In this document: in pieces, positions 1 through 12,499 of the stretch | How the letters are laid out: each line of letters starts with the position of its first letter | How positions within the stretch are numbered: the stretch's first letter is position 1 | Assembly (NCBI GenBank): GCA_022829145.1 | Contig: CM040764.1 | Location: forward strand, 11,800,049-11,864,048 | DNA length: 64,000 nt | Direction: 5' to 3' | From: Albula goreensis | Taxonomy: Eukaryota > Chordata > Actinopteri > Albuliformes > Albulidae | Translations under genes and position numbers: made by a program | The notes under the pieces: generated by a model | Database searches by the model: none | Told to the model about the DNA's origin: nothing | What the model saw: only the letters and a program-made list of their open reading frames with translations

Positions 1-1771
1 TGGACTCCTCTTTTCCCACAATGCACTACATGGAGCCAAATGTGGCTGTGGTCACACGCTATTCCCTGTTGTCAGGGACACAGGGACATGCTGTCCAAAC
101 AGTGCGAATGTGGTTATTTTGAAGTCATCTGTTTGTGCTTTGTTTCATTTCACAGGGGCCTGCCTGGATGCTAGGCTTGCATGGGAAATATTTGCATCTT
201 TCCAGGAGCAGATTTTCCAGAAGAATTGGCCTGTCTGAACTCTCTGCGCAGAGGCCAGTCTTTGAGAAACGAGTACGGTATGATTAGATCACAATGATCA
301 TTAAAAACAAGAACACCAGCAAAAATGAAAATAAGAAATCTGGTGTGGTGTTTTTGAACACAATAGGTTGAGTCATGAGAAAAATAAATAGTTTGAATAA
401 TGATGGTCAGACTCTATGTGGCTCATAGATTTGTCATTTGCTGCAGCTACAGGGAGGGGCATAGAAGCACAATTACTCAATTGTTACATGATCATCATCC
501 TTTGGAAATGTTGATTATTTACAATGCAAAGAAATGCTGTGTGAAAAACTGCACAAATAATTACATCATATTGTATCCCCGATATTAAGCCATAGACAAA
601 TTCACATTGCAAGTGAAGTAAAACGTAAAACAGATGTAAAAACAAATTCCTATCGGAGGGATCATGCCCACCGAACTACATTTTTGCAGATACGATTAAA
701 ACAAAACAGATTTCATTGTTTTATTTTCTTAATTTGTTTGCAATGAAGAATCCATGTTGTGATTCAAACTGATACAGGGTCCAACTATCTATATATGCAG
801 GAATAAACCAAGTGAACTTTGCAAGAAAACACATTTTAAACCATTTTAATAAAGAGCTATAAAAAATAAAGAGATTCTTACTTCTGAAGCAACATGAAAC
901 TTCAATTTTTAAATCAAGCTAACATACTGATCTGAGTAAAATAAAGTATAATAAGATGTTATCTCCCATGTGATTCCAGTGTCACTCTGTTTTAGAGAAA
1001 CACTCTTCTGGAAAAGCCTGAGTAGCACCCCACTTCTAAAACATGGTTCAACCAAAATACACAAACTAATATCTAGCAGTAAAATGAGCCCTAGATACCT
1101 GTTGTGTGAAGGAACTTCTTGGAAAACAAACTTCACCTCAGCTGGATGGGGAATTTGACGCCTGATCTTTGCCCTTTGCACATTTCCTTAATTCCCCAGC
1201 AGAGGGCATGCTCTGACCATTTCTAGGTTTGTGCAAATTAGAGTTTGTATTTGTGTTTGCGTGCACCCATGCATGAATATGTCTGAATACAAGCTTGTAC
1301 GTTTGAAGGTATGAAACTATTTATGTGTGGTAGAGAGAGTCAGTTATTATATCTGTATGTGTGTATGCGTGTGTGCTATGTGTGAGTGTTGTAGTTGTGG
1401 ACTTGCAATGTTGTGTGTGAGTGTTTCGAGTGTGGGAGTTAGTTTGTGAATGCCTGTGCAAAAGTGAGTTTGTGACTGTATGTTGCATATGTGTATGTAT
1501 TGGGGTTTATGGGTGAGTGTGTGGGTATATATGTGAATGCGGGTGCATAACGTGTGTGAGTGTGTGAACAGGTGTGTGTATATGGGTGTATAGTATACTG
1601 AGTGAGTGTGTGTGTGCGTGTGTGTGTGCATGTTTGTGGCTGTGTATATGTGTAAGCAAGTGAGTGAGCGAGTGATTGTGTGTGTGTGTGTGCACGTGTG
1701 CGCATATGAGCGCTCGCATATGCATGTGTGTTGTGCCTGCGAGTCATCTGATCCCTGCTGGAGTCTCATAC
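1..1771. other. pde4dip intron or downstream region
   Basis: No further pde4dip exon was identified with confidence. AT-rich sequence to about 1200, then a degenerate TG-rich tract. A weak plus-strand exon-like segment (about 157-281) and a minus-strand donor-like site near 1099 were considered and not accepted. Confidence 0.6.
1231..1735. repeat. degenerate TG-rich tract
   Basis: About 500 bases of TGTG/TGAG/TGTA-type imperfect dinucleotide repeat. It produces spurious long frames rich in His/Thr on one strand and Cys/Val on the other. It lies immediately downstream of the 54-nt pde4dip exon; in the minus-strand transcript it reads CA-rich. Confidence 0.85.
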
Positions 1772-1825
1772 CTGCATCTCCTGCTGAATGCGCAGTTTCT
1801 CTCTGCCCAGCTCATCTTGAAAGAA
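1772..1825 (-). CDS. pde4dip: pde4dip small exon
   Basis: Encodes FFQDELGREKLRIQQEMQ (54 nt, 18 codons, phase 0 at both ends, matching the phase-0 end of the exon at 3797). The acceptor CCCTCCTCAG ends at 1826; the donor is CAG|GTATGA. Charged and heptad-like, consistent with continuation of the coiled coil. Identified from phase, splice sites and composition; I do not recall a specific homologous segment, so it is less certain than its neighbours. It could be a cassette exon because skipping it keeps the frame. Confidence 0.72.
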
Positions 1826-2384
1826 CTGAGGAGGGAAAGAACTGGAGTCAGAGAGCAGCACCACAGACTGACAGGCACTGCCAGCACATTTCCACAAGAA
1901 ACAAGATGGCTCCCAGTGATATATCTGGATTAGTGATACATCTGTATAAGCAGAAACTAATCATCCAACAAGAGGAAGCACAGTAACTCTACACCTTTCA
2001 GCATCAATCATTGATGGAGTGTGTATTTAACAGGCTGGACAGAAAATAGTATGCAACCACTTCTCTCTATGAAAGCTTACCAAGGTCTTTGCATTTTCAA
2101 TGACTGTTTCTTTTAATGAGTAGAAGAGCTCTCTAATCCAGGTGTAATGCACTTAGATAAATGTACTGCATGTTGAAAATGAACACCAGAAGAATAAACA
2201 CATTGTGGTTAACAGTGGTGCAAAGTATGATGGAATTTACGATCATGGTACATGTGAATGTTTGTCACACTCTGAGGGAAACATGAAGGAGACATGCGTG
2301 CGCTCTGATCCCATTGACCTATTTAAAGGCAGCCCAAAATGAAGGCAGAAATGTGCCAGACACCACAGCTTCTTGGAAGAGAGA

Positions 2385-2423
2385 GGAATGTCCGAGCTGG
2401 AATGGCGGCCACTCGGACATTCC
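2385..2423. repeat. 12-bp perfect inverted repeat
   Basis: Arms GGAATGTCCGAG (2385-2396) and CTCGGACATTCC (2412-2423) around a 15-base spacer that contains another GGAATG. Confidence 0.9.
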
Positions 2424-2786
2424 AGCCCCCCGTGCCCCATCATCCCGATAAAATTACAGCAGCTCCTCAGAAACAGGCCAGCGGTGCTCTGGACTCACAC
2501 AGGACCGGTCAGTGCTGGTACCTGCATGGACAGGGGGCCCTGGACTGCTCACTAACTCCAGGTGTACATTACTCTCAGTGACCAGGTGCATTTCCCATGC
2601 TGAATGCCAAAATGTGCGATCATATGCACTCTGCCAAAATGAGCAATTTAATAAAGTAAATTAGTATAGTATAATAGTTATGGAGCCGGGTCAGGATTTA
2701 CAGGTTTCCAGTTTTATTCACAGCTCAAGCACTGCTGTTGTACTGCAAGATACCTCTCCTGAAGTGCCTCAGTAAATATTCAGATA

Positions 2787-2867
2787 TATAAACAGACAAT
2801 GCAGACACACAAATAGATATATAATGTAGACAGACAAACAGATAGAGGTAGACAGACAGATGTAAAC
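2787..2867. repeat. imperfect GACA/GATA-type repeat
   Basis: Repeated ACAGACA, GATAGA and GTAGACAGACA units over about 80 bases. Simple-sequence repeat in an intron. Confidence 0.6.
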
Positions 2868-3796
2868 TGTTTAAATCACTCTGAATAACTAAACCTGCCA
2901 AAGGATTAAGTGTAACTGCTTATGATAAAGTTGAAGTTGAAGTTTTAACTGAATTAATTACACTATCTTAATACATTTTTAACGACATTTGTTTAAATTC
3001 AGGGCTAGATGCAGTGGACAAATCAGAGATTTTAGTGACCTCTCATCTAAAAGAAAAAAATACTAGCTTTTGAATTTAGTCATAAGCAAAACTCAGGAAG
3101 AAATCCTGACCACAGTCACGTTCCTGTTTTCCAAACTCGACATGAAGGAAAAAGGAAATGAATCATTAAATGTCTTTCTGATTGACTATTTTCCTTACAA
3201 TGCAACTCAGAGCATATGACTCACAGAAGTTAAACTTAAGGTAGCCTGTTTGTAGTTTCTTTGGGGAAAACTGGGGGTGGGAATGGTTAGTCATTTGTCT
3301 AACAATTTTACTAACAGTAGCTGATTGGCTGATGGTGACTGAGCACAGAAAAAAAACTGAATTCAATGCTTTAACATTTTAAATCCAGTGACTTGAAAAA
3401 CAGACAGAGTGTGACAGTCTGTGAAGATTAAACATGTGCACCTGAACCATGTTTTCTCAGCCAATGAACGAAGGCTGAAAGGGAGACTGCTTAGATAAAG
3501 GGCAAAAATGGTGGCTTTTTGTTAAGCAACACTAGCCTGAACAAAAATGAGCTTGCTAGCCACAAAGATGAAAGTTTCATTTTGTTTTTCAACGACACAT
3601 AATAAAAGAATGTGCAACACAATCCCAATGTTCTTAATCAGCAGTGTGATGGTGGAACAGGGGACACACACTTCCTTTGGGTCTGCCCGCTTTCATCATT
3701 TCCTGTTTGAGCTTTCCCTCCCGCACATGTTTTACGGTCACATTCTTCTGGGCTCTCCTGACCCTTCTGTCGTGTGAGTTGGGACAGTTCGCTCAC

Positions 3797-3953
3797 CTCA
3801 GCATCCCTCTCTTTCTGCTGGAGGGAGGTGGAGAGGTCCTGCACCTGGCTCTCCAGCTGGCCCACTCTCCCCCGCAGGACGCCCCGCTCATCTCTCAGCT
3901 CCACAATCAGGGCCTCTTTGGAGCGCAGGGCCAGGGAGAGCTCCTCGATCACC
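3797..3953 (-). CDS. pde4dip: pde4dip exon, SKEAL coiled coil
   Basis: Encodes the final base of an Arg codon, then VIEELSLALRSKEALIVELR, DERGVLRGRVGQLESQVQDL and STSLQQKERDAE, 157 nt (1 + 52 codons). The acceptor CTGCTCAG ends at 3954; the donor is GAG|GTGAGC. The IEELxLxLxSKEALI motif resembles CDK5RAP2 (LIEELKLSLKSKEALI) more than the corresponding human myomegalin segment. The heptad pattern predicts a coiled coil. Confidence 0.92.
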
Positions 3954-4355
3954 CTGAGCAGAGAGAGAGCGATCAGCATTACATTACTATGCAAATGAAA
4001 ATAAAATAAAAACTGTTTTCACTAATATGGCTATGGATGGTACATATCTGATGTGGTACCATGTCAAAACTGAAATTGAATCCTAGGAAAAACTATTAAC
4101 TGGATGTTCCAATCACATACCAGATCATTGGCCTGTTTGTTATTATGTGTCCAACCAACCACAATCCTTGGGTTTATTTTGTTAGATGCCAGCCCTGGGT
4201 AATGTCCTAGATTCTGCTGGGGCTCTGAGTGGTCAGCTGCTGTAGACTGACACTGGACATGTACTGGATGAGTGAACAGGGACCATCAATCACTAGACAG
4301 TCACAGGAGCAGCTGCTGACCTCTGACCCCTCTCCCATTCCCTGTAAACATGCAT

Positions 4356-4467
<112 letters not shown>

Positions 4468-4531
4468 ATAGAAACACTCATACAAGCTTGTACACATAGA
4501 TGCATGTAGGGGGGGTGTCCTGGCGTCTCAC

Positions 4532-4683
4532 CTGTCCCTGTCCTCCATTGGGATGGGAGGCTTTGCGGTCTCCTCCTCTTCCTCAGTCTCCTTCATGCTC
4601 CTTTTCGGGGATGGCTGGCACAGGGACCGGGACTCGGCAAGTGTGGCCATCCTCTCTGCCTCACTGCGAGCCAGCTTGGCCTC
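4532..4683 (-). CDS. pde4dip: pde4dip exon, acidic linker
   Basis: Encodes EAKLARSEAERMATLAESRS, then LCQPSPKRSMKETEEEEET and AKPPIPMEDRD plus AG, 152 nt (50 codons + 2). The acceptor GTCACCACAG ends at 4684; the donor is ACAG|GTGAGA. The first 15 residues match human SRLAKNEAARMAALVEAE. The remainder is a low-complexity acidic, proline-containing linker that differs from mammals. A long CA/TG microsatellite begins 64 bases into the following intron. Confidence 0.92.
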
Positions 4684-4985
4684 CTGTGGTGACAGAGCTG
4701 TTGTCAGCAGAGCAGTCACTGCTCCCCCGACCACGCCACTGCTCCATCTGCCAGCTAAGTTTCTCAGTCTTTGGTTTCAGCAACTCTTGAGGTGCTTTTT
4801 CTAGGCTACCCCCAGGACAGGAGTTTACCAACTTTCAGATGGTTTCATCTTTAATGCATAAAAATATGCACTGTATACATTACCAAATAAATAGAAATTC
4901 TGCATTCATCATTACCATGTATATACAGACCTCACAGTTCATCATTTTAAACATGGAGATGGTGTAGATGTTTTGGGTGCCGTAC

Positions 4986-5109
4986 CTCCTGCAGGAGCTG
5001 AATTTTTGTCTCCAGGATCTCCTGCATGTGGTCGATCTCCTGCTGCCTCTCCTCACATCGTCGCTGCAGCTCTGCCTCATTGTGATTGGTTAAGCTCTCT
5101 GCTGTTGTC
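4986..5109 (-). CDS. pde4dip: pde4dip exon, coiled coil
   Basis: Encodes TTAESLTNHNEAELQRRCEE then RQQEIDHMQEILETKIQLLQE, 124 nt (1 + 41 codons). The acceptor CTCTGATAG ends at 5110; the donor is GAG|GTACGG. It aligns with human myomegalin NEAELRRQFEERQQETEHVYELLENK. Glutamate-rich heptads predict a coiled coil continuing from CM1. The open frame extending to 5186 upstream is intronic. Confidence 0.93.
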
Positions 5110-8100
5110 CTATCAGAGCACAGGATGGGTTTAAGGGATGCAGGTGCAAGAACTGCTTCAATAACATTCACATGTATGTTGAGCAAATTCAGAGATGATT
5201 TAAGAAATTGTCATATGAAACAGAATTCATAATTTTATCTTTGACCATCAGCACCCATGACCCTACTACAAAACAGATGATATTGCTCGCTCGTCACTAA
5301 ACTGTCAAATGTATGGGAAAGTAAAGAGAACGACATCTCACTGCTTAATTAATGGGTTAAACCCAGACCAAATTACACAGATGAGGTCATGTCATATCAA
5401 ATGGGCTTTCAGGTTCTAGCTTGTTGCTTATTATTGCACTGCCCATCTGATGCACTGCCCAGTTAGGCCACGGCCATCCAGGGCTGCTTCAGGTCAGCCG
5501 CCGGTCAGTACCAAGAGGGAATATGAAGTCAGCCTGCCTGCCTCTGGTTTCGTGGGTGAAGCCTGGTGATATCCTGTGACTGGGCTACATATAGAGTCAG
5601 ATCTCATTCTAAAAGGAAATCTTTATTGAGTTTAATTTCAGGTTTATGTGAAAGGGAAGGAAAATGAACAGACCCTCTGGGCCAGCAGTTCAGGGCCGGA
5701 CTGCTGGGCTTGTGTTAAAATCCTTGCCCTGTGAATGTTATCAGTATAAGACTGGGGCGGCAGATTTATTCTTTGGAGGGGCAGATGTGATCTAAAGAGC
5801 CAGATCACTTGGGGGAATTCGTGAAAAAACACTGGCAATCTTGCATCTTGCAGAAAGCTAAAAGGGCTTTCTCTGTCTGCAATTAGGAGAATGTTATGAA
5901 AGACTTTCTGAATATCCATCAGGACATTAATGGATTGGTTTCGGTAGATTTATCTGGCCCAGATGGTAAAACTTTAGTTATACACCACAGAATCCCTGAA
6001 TATCGGTCGCAGTATAACTCTGACGAAGACTGCAGATCGGGTGACAGGAGAGTTTATTTTCAAACCTGGCTGGGGACAGTTTGAGCCAAGCCCTGGCCTC
6101 TCTGGCTGCTACAGTTTTTGAGAGGCACGGAATAGGGAACTCCCTGCTGAAAGTCAATCATTCTGCTATTCGGTTTGTCCTTAACATTGACTGGCAGATC
6201 AGAAAGAATAAGACTGACTTCCTATCTTGTCATGCATGTCGCAACTTGACTCAGAAAAGCAGTCTGTGGCCTGCCATGTGTTGAATAGCCCCTCGCTTGT
6301 GTATTCAATGAGTCTACACTCTTCCTTGAGCGGAGAGCAGGTGGAGCAAGTATCTCAAGTGGTTCAATAACTACAAATAAAGAAATTTTGATTTAAAAAC
6401 CAGACAACAATATACAATTATGTAAATAAACAACAACTTTGTAATGTTAAGGAAATATCATGTCTAGAGTGAACACCTTTGCTGGACGGGGTTTAGGGTT
6501 GGGGGTGGGGGGGGGCAGGAATGTGTTTCTGCAGCTGCTGCTTCTGAATCCCGCGGCACAGACTGTGGTGCGGTTTATCTCCAGAGTGTGTGTATATGTG
6601 TGTGTTTGCGAGACTGCAGGGCTGCCGAAAACCATGATTACATCATGTGTCAAAAGGGGATTTGTATTTTTAAGAGACTGCAAGCTCCACGTGTTCACTT
6701 TATTTTTTGATATGCCGTGACAAATCGCCTCTCACATGCTTACTGATTCACTGCATGGGGAATGAAAGGGATCCCAAACCTGGGCTTCAATTAGCATGAC
6801 TTCATTTCGCTGCCTATGGAAAGCACAGCACTCTGTACCTTATTAGAGGTACAGTACGTTGGGTCTCTACAGACACATGCAGCTGAGGCTAGTGCAGTGA
6901 CGTATTGCACAATTCAAATTGAATTTAACTGTTTTTGGCCTGTAGGACCTTCAAATTGTTTTTGATGTCTGATATTCTGTACAGTGAGTATTTCACCTAC
7001 ACTTAACTCAAACATTTCCTTTCTCTCCCATTTTGTAATGTCTCACAATATAAGTAGAGCTTAATCATCACTGCAGCGCCCTCAGTGTAGTGTGAGTAAT
7101 CTGGAAGGCAGATAACCACGTGATCTCCTCCAGAGTATGTTTTCTCTCTGCTCAGTTTACCAGCTAAGCCATGCAATTGATGCACCTGGAGGGGTAAACT
7201 GCAGGCGGACTGCAGGAGTTCATCTGAGCAGAGGAAATCAATGTATAATTAGAAATGGACAGTTCTGCCAAGTGAAACCCTGCCTCCTGTAACACCCTGT
7301 AGGGCTGCTGTCCACAGTCAGCACTGGCACAGAGGGAGTTCACCCCCAGACCATGGTGATGAGTTGGTTTAATTCCATTTCAATTCAGCCAAATCAAAGA
7401 TTTCATTCAAATTCAGATAATTAACTTAGTTTCTCAGAACACTGTGGGCATCTTCAGTTCAATAACCAATCAGAAGGGATTCCGTTCCTGTTCAGATATG
7501 GCAAGAGAGAGTGCTTTTCATTGATGACCCAATAACTGTCCATGTGGACACCCACGCTCCCAGGGACAGGTTGTTCCATCAGGCACAGACAGCTGCAGTG
7601 CTGGCAGAGACTTTAAATGCGGTAGGCATGGCAACGAGGTTCCTGTCCCCTCTTCTCTTGTCCCCGACCAACACTGAGAAGCATACAGCCGGTATGCTCC
7701 ACAAGTCCATGGGCTCCAGTCAAAGGTGGTGTGCCAGGATATGGGCTCTGACCTTTCGGATTTGGCAAGCTGATGCGCTGGGACAAACACACCGGCACTA
7801 CGTTCTCCTGCAGCTGCTCTGTGAAACGCGAGCGCCTGGAATCCCAGAATCCTCTCACCAGAAATCAATACTGATCACCAGTGCTTGAGCCTGGTCTTTA
7901 GGAGTTATTACTTTTCTATCTAGCGATAAGACCAACAAAAAACAATCGTAAGATCCTGGCATCTGACAGGCCTTTGAAAATCCGATAGCAAAACAACTTT
8001 AAGTTATAGTAAATTAACCAGTCTTTGGGAAGATTTTTTTGTTGACAAAGCAAGATGGAAGATCCACAAAATGAGACACTACTTTCCATACTGTCAAACT

Positions 8101-8226
8101 GACACCTCTAGTGTCTCGTTTCAAGAAGAATTCTGCCATTCCAATGCCTCATGCTCTTTCACTGTGTAGACATCTGAACCGTGAATCTGAGAGCAAAAGC
8201 ACATGCAGGAATGGGCTTTCACTTAC
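5110..8226. other. pde4dip intron
   Basis: About 3.1 kb intron. Contains a G-run near 6490-6520 and short TG stretches near 6590. Several 60-125 codon open frames occur but none has coding character or homology I recognise. Confidence 0.8.
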
Positions 8227-8303
8227 AGGGCCTTGTCAAGGAGCTGCTGCTTCTCCTGTAGCTCCTGCTTCAAGCTCTCCACTTCCACTTTCAACTCGAT
8301 GTT
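8227..8303 (-). CDS. pde4dip: pde4dip exon, second half of CM1
   Basis: Encodes NIELKVEVESLKQELQEKQQ then LLDKA plus two bases (CT), 77 nt. The acceptor TCTGTTCCAG ends at 8304; the donor is CCT|GTAAGT. NIELKVEVESLK is conserved between myomegalin and CDK5RAP2 and completes the CM1 region. The split codon CT|G (Leu) is completed by the next exon. Too short to show as a long open frame, but the motif and both splice sites make it secure. Confidence 0.93.
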
Positions 8304-8884
8304 CTGGAACAGAGAGAATTTAAATCAGAGAATTACTCAATATGTACATGAAAGTATAACCTTTTGCCTGTGTTCGACAATACACTCTAAGGACTGAAGT
8401 TTGGTTGGTCAAGCTGTGAATTATCTGTGGGAGTTTGCGCCCCATGCATTCCAGCTTCCATAGAAGGAGCATCTACACATCCCAAAGAGACACTGTTCTA
8501 GAGGGCACAAGGTTTAGCTCCATACAATTCCATATAGGGGCAGTTAATTGCACTGTGACCAGATGACTAACAAGGTGCACACAGGAACCTGTCGGAGACG
8601 GATGAAAGCAGGCTGCCAGCCTGGAGGAGATCTCTGAGAAACTCATGGAGCAAGTTTGGGATTTTAAAATCAGATACAGAAGAGAAGAACTGAACAGTAT
8701 AGAAGCCAATAGAAGGAAAATAATTTTTATAAGTAAAATTTCAGGTTGACAACACAAAATTCATGTCACATCACAAAGTGGGCAGGAAAGTAGGAAAAAA
8801 ATCAATCAATATGCCACCTCCGCTCTAATGCGAGATGGGTACACTTACACAATCACTCTGTCTCCTCTCCTTACTGTGACAGAA

Positions 8885-8916
8885 TGTGTGTGTGCATGTG
8901 TGTGTGTGTGTGTGTG
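8885..8916. repeat. (TG)n microsatellite
   Basis: About 16 TG units with one CA interruption; CA orientation on the pde4dip transcript. Confidence 0.9.
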
Positions 8917-11086
8917 GCTGGGCTCTGCTTCCAGCTCTCTGTTGCTCCTCCAGTTGTGCCTCTGTCTCCTGTCTGACATTTGTGACTAGCCTCTTTCCAT
9001 TCTCCTCAGCTGGCAGTGTGAGGCAGGCTGTGTACTGTTTGGCGCAGAGGGCTTGTCACGTAGGGCATGGACCACTATGTCCCCTACACCACTGCCCCCC
9101 CAACCCAATGGATTAATAAGAGCCAAGGAGGGGTGTTACTTGACACCAGCTTGGGGCATCTTTCACCCATGTCATCGGATTTATATTTAGGCAGGAATGC
9201 AGGCACTAGCCTGTAGAGAAGGAGGGGGCAGTGGCACTGGGGAGGACTGGCAGCTGGGGTTTGTTTTGTACCTGCGCTGAAAGACATCTGTGCTTGACAG
9301 CACATTTTAGTTGGTACTTTGTTGTGCGTCAAACACTGATTGCCTCATAGCGATTGGTGCTGTTCCTACTGTAATCCAAGAAAGCGCTTCAGATCTCACT
9401 CCCGCTGTCTCATATGCAGGCAGATACAGCACATTCTATGCTTGGCTGTGCCCCTCCCTCTCAGTTCAGAAGTTCATGTTCACGTACGCACAGGAACACC
9501 CTCTGCCCTTATCAGCTCTCTCAGAGTTCATGTTCACTCATTCATAACAGCTCCCACCACCATTCAACACCAAGAGGATTCACCTTCTCACTGTGCTACT
9601 TCCAATTCTTTTATAGTAAATCAACTCACACAAACAATAGTTTCTTTTATGCTGTGTACACTGATGAAGGTTACAGTATTATCATGAAATAAGCCTGGGA
9701 TGTAACTGAACTATACTTACAACACAGACATTTTTGATTTCAGTTGATGATATGTTTGAAAGAGTTTATGTTAATGTTCAAAGAGATAAAGTTAATGAGT
9801 CTCTGCCATCATACTAAATGTACACTTATTTCCATTGAGATCATTCCCCTCCATTTCCCCACCAGAAAACAAAGAGCACTATCCTTACAACATTAACATC
9901 CAAACTAACCTTCGCACTGGCTGTTGTTGGATAATTCCAGGTGCTAGACTCTGATGGCTAAACAAGTCTAAAAATAGAGCAAGAACCAAGCACCTGCTAT
10001 TTCCATCTCCAAAACCCATAGCAACAGGGCTGGTTTTAAAACCCCTACCCCATTACTCCAACGGAGACCAAGAACAAGTGTGATTGGTCAGGGGCTCCCC
10101 TAGAGAAGACAGGTGTCAGCAGTGCCACGCCTCCCTCAATGCACACCTTCTGCATGGGTCCAGTCTGAAAACCCTCTCTGGCCAGTCCCACCCCTACCTA
10201 ACAGAACCACAGGAATGTCCCTCCGCAAAACAAACCTGTGTGAATGAAAACAGTGATCTTAAAATACCCCCATGAAGTGGAAAGGCTCCCCTGGTGTCAC
10301 TATTTTTATGTTACAAAGATCGCTGTACTTTTGTTTTGCTGTTGACTGCTGGCTCAGAGGCCTGTGATAAACATACTGTCCTTGACAGAGCAATTTTCAT
10401 CCCATCAGTGTCCGTATTGATTGCTTTATACAGGTGGCATTAATGGCTTGAATTGTGTTTTGTCAGAATGCTTGGCAGTCATTCAGAAAATCACACTCGA
10501 GCAGCAGTATCTTTGCTTTGATCTTGGAATAGGAATTGTATGTTAAACTGCAGCAAATCATTCAGCTGTCTTCACAGAATTAAAAATTATATTTTTCCCC
10601 CCACTGATTATCATAACTTGTTGAAATGCCATTTAAACAATGTCTTATAAGAAAGCACGAGTGAGCAACTTTACCTGCAATGGATCTGAAAAATTAACTA
10701 GCTTGCATGATTTATTAAATAATATGACTAATATATTGTTTATTCAAGATTAAAATCCATAAAACTATACATTATAATTATAATTTTATGGATAATAAAT
10801 GTGAATTGTTTACCTATGTGTCCACCAGGGTCATTAAAAGATGTATTTCAACCAAAATTAAATAGGTATAGACTGGTTTCTCATCTGTATTTGGGAAACC
10901 ATTTGCTATAAGTTTGCTATGATGGTGAATCATTTAATCATTTAGGTCTTTAAACTGTCATTTAAAACACATGGTACAGTTGCATATCTGCCAGTCAAAG
11001 TAGTCGCTCAGTCATGGAATCTTGCCTCGTGAGTGTGCGTGACAGAGTTCCGCCTGACAGGCCATTGAGACCATTTCAATTTCTGC

Positions 11087-11140
11087 AGCTCATCTCTTAT
11101 CGTGCTGGGATTATGCGGTCTGATTGCTCTGAGATGAGCT
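11087..11140. repeat. 10-bp perfect inverted repeat
   Basis: Arms AGCTCATCTC (11087-11096) and GAGATGAGCT (11131-11140), spacer 34 bases. Lies within the candidate noncoding element at 10980-11340. Confidence 0.85.
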
Positions 11141-12335
11141 TTCATTAGACGCCTCTGATGCGTGCTGTCTGAGGTGACTTTCCTATGTTGTCATTTTGTA
11201 TTATGGGGCTTAATGGCCATCACAGACGACAGCTGTGCCATGGTGTCACCTTCGGCCTAACCGCCACGCTGGGCCCTGGACGCCTTGCCCCGTGATTCTG
11301 CCCCTTGATCGGACATCTGGCTGGAGGTGTACCAACAGCAACAGTGCTCTCTAATCTCCCACTTATTAGGAAACAGACTGAAAATTAGAAACAGGGCAGC
11401 CATTCTGGCTCAACAGCCACATGCATCACATAGATGGATTTCAGGAGTGGGATCCCTCCATTAAGCCTATGTGCAAACAGCACACTTTTCCAGCAAACCA
11501 ATACTTTAAAACCAGCAGATGTTGAATGCCACATTATCAGAGGAGCTGAAATCAGAGCTCGCTTCTCTCTTTTAATCCAAACATCAGCGCCAGCACCATG
11601 ACAATGCTCTCCACATAATCACCACTGTAAACAGACACTGTCGCAGTGGTGTGACATTCAGTGCCTATATGTGAGAATAACTCACATATTCTCTATAGCG
11701 TAAGAAAATATTGCCAACTTGTGAGAAGTATCATCTTCTAGAAGCAAACAGTGCCCAGTTCGATTCAGGGAGATCTAACAACTAAATAAATCCTTGTAAA
11801 TCCTCTTCAATTAGATTAAATGTACTGTAATTCAATAAATGTATGAAGTGGAATTATTACTGTAGTATTTTATATATAATATTTTTAATCACAGTACACA
11901 GATACCTCCGCAAGAGATCATTAGAATGACCTTTAATACTGCTAATAGTGAAACACGACTGATATACATTATATTCACAGCATTTGGATTAGAGACTAGA
12001 GACTATATTATTCATGCATGAAAAGCAAAAATAATGTTAATGTGTGATACTGCCCTGATCATATCATGATCGTCATTTCCTCCTTACAAATGTATTTACA
12101 GCAAACTTACTTATAATCTGGTCATGAAATAATACTTCTAGTAACAGCATAAAAGACAATCGGCTCCATGATGTAAACAATAAAGGAATCTTAATCATTC
12201 ATAAGCCATACTTTTGTGTACAAATGTAACGGATCCAAATGAGGACCCTACTATACCCCTTACTGTACCTCCTCACGGCATACTCCCACAATTCACCCCT
12301 TCCTGCGGATACCCCCATCCGTTCCCCTTGCTCAC

Positions 12336-12499
12336 CCTCCTGTACACATCCTCGCTGCTGTCCTCATACTTCTGCTGGATCCTCTCCTCCAGGAAGTAGA
12401 TACGGAGCTTGAGGCTGAAGTTCTCCTTCTTCAGGTCGTTGAGGTGCTGCGACAGAGTACGGTAACCGTTAGACATGTCAGGTCCTCCTGGTGGGCATC
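12336..12499 (-). CDS. pde4dip: pde4dip exon with short-isoform start and CM1 motif
   Basis: Coding from the ATG at 12474-12476: MSNGYRTLSQ, then HLNDLKKENFSLKLRIYF, LEERIQQKYEDSSEDVYRR, 47 codons, ending at donor AGG|GTGAGC. This is the N-terminal half of the CM1 motif (centrosomin motif 1). Residues after the start match human myomegalin almost exactly through the first CM1 helix. A candidate acceptor (GTCTTCAG ending at 12500) suggests a 5' untranslated exon further upstream for this isoform, with 12477-12499 untranslated. A second acceptor inside the exon (GTCGCAG ending at 12447) would make an internal exon 12336-12446 starting at HLNDLKK, which fits the phase-0 end of the exon at 30012. 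Confidence 0.93.

Larger units (their letters stand above)
1826..3796. other. pde4dip intron
   Basis: About 2 kb intron. Contains a perfect 12-bp inverted repeat with three GGAATG motifs at 2385-2423 and a GACA-type repeat at 2787-2867. No exon recognised. Confidence 0.8.
8304..12335. other. pde4dip intron
   Basis: About 4 kb intron. Contains a TG microsatellite at 8885-8916 and a complex, less AT-rich block at about 10980-11340 with a 10-bp inverted repeat (candidate conserved noncoding element). No exon recognised. Confidence 0.8.

Noticed and set aside
157..281. Plus-strand exon-like segment with acceptor TTTCACAG and donor-like ACG|GTATG
   Set aside because: One frame is open but shows no homology, lies opposite to the local gene, and has no neighbouring plus-strand exon.
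909..1181. Minus-strand open frame with a donor-like CAG|GTATCT near 1099, possible next pde4dip exon
   Set aside because: The encoded residues are not coiled-coil-like, no clear acceptor in the right phase was seen, and no similarity to myomegalin is apparent.
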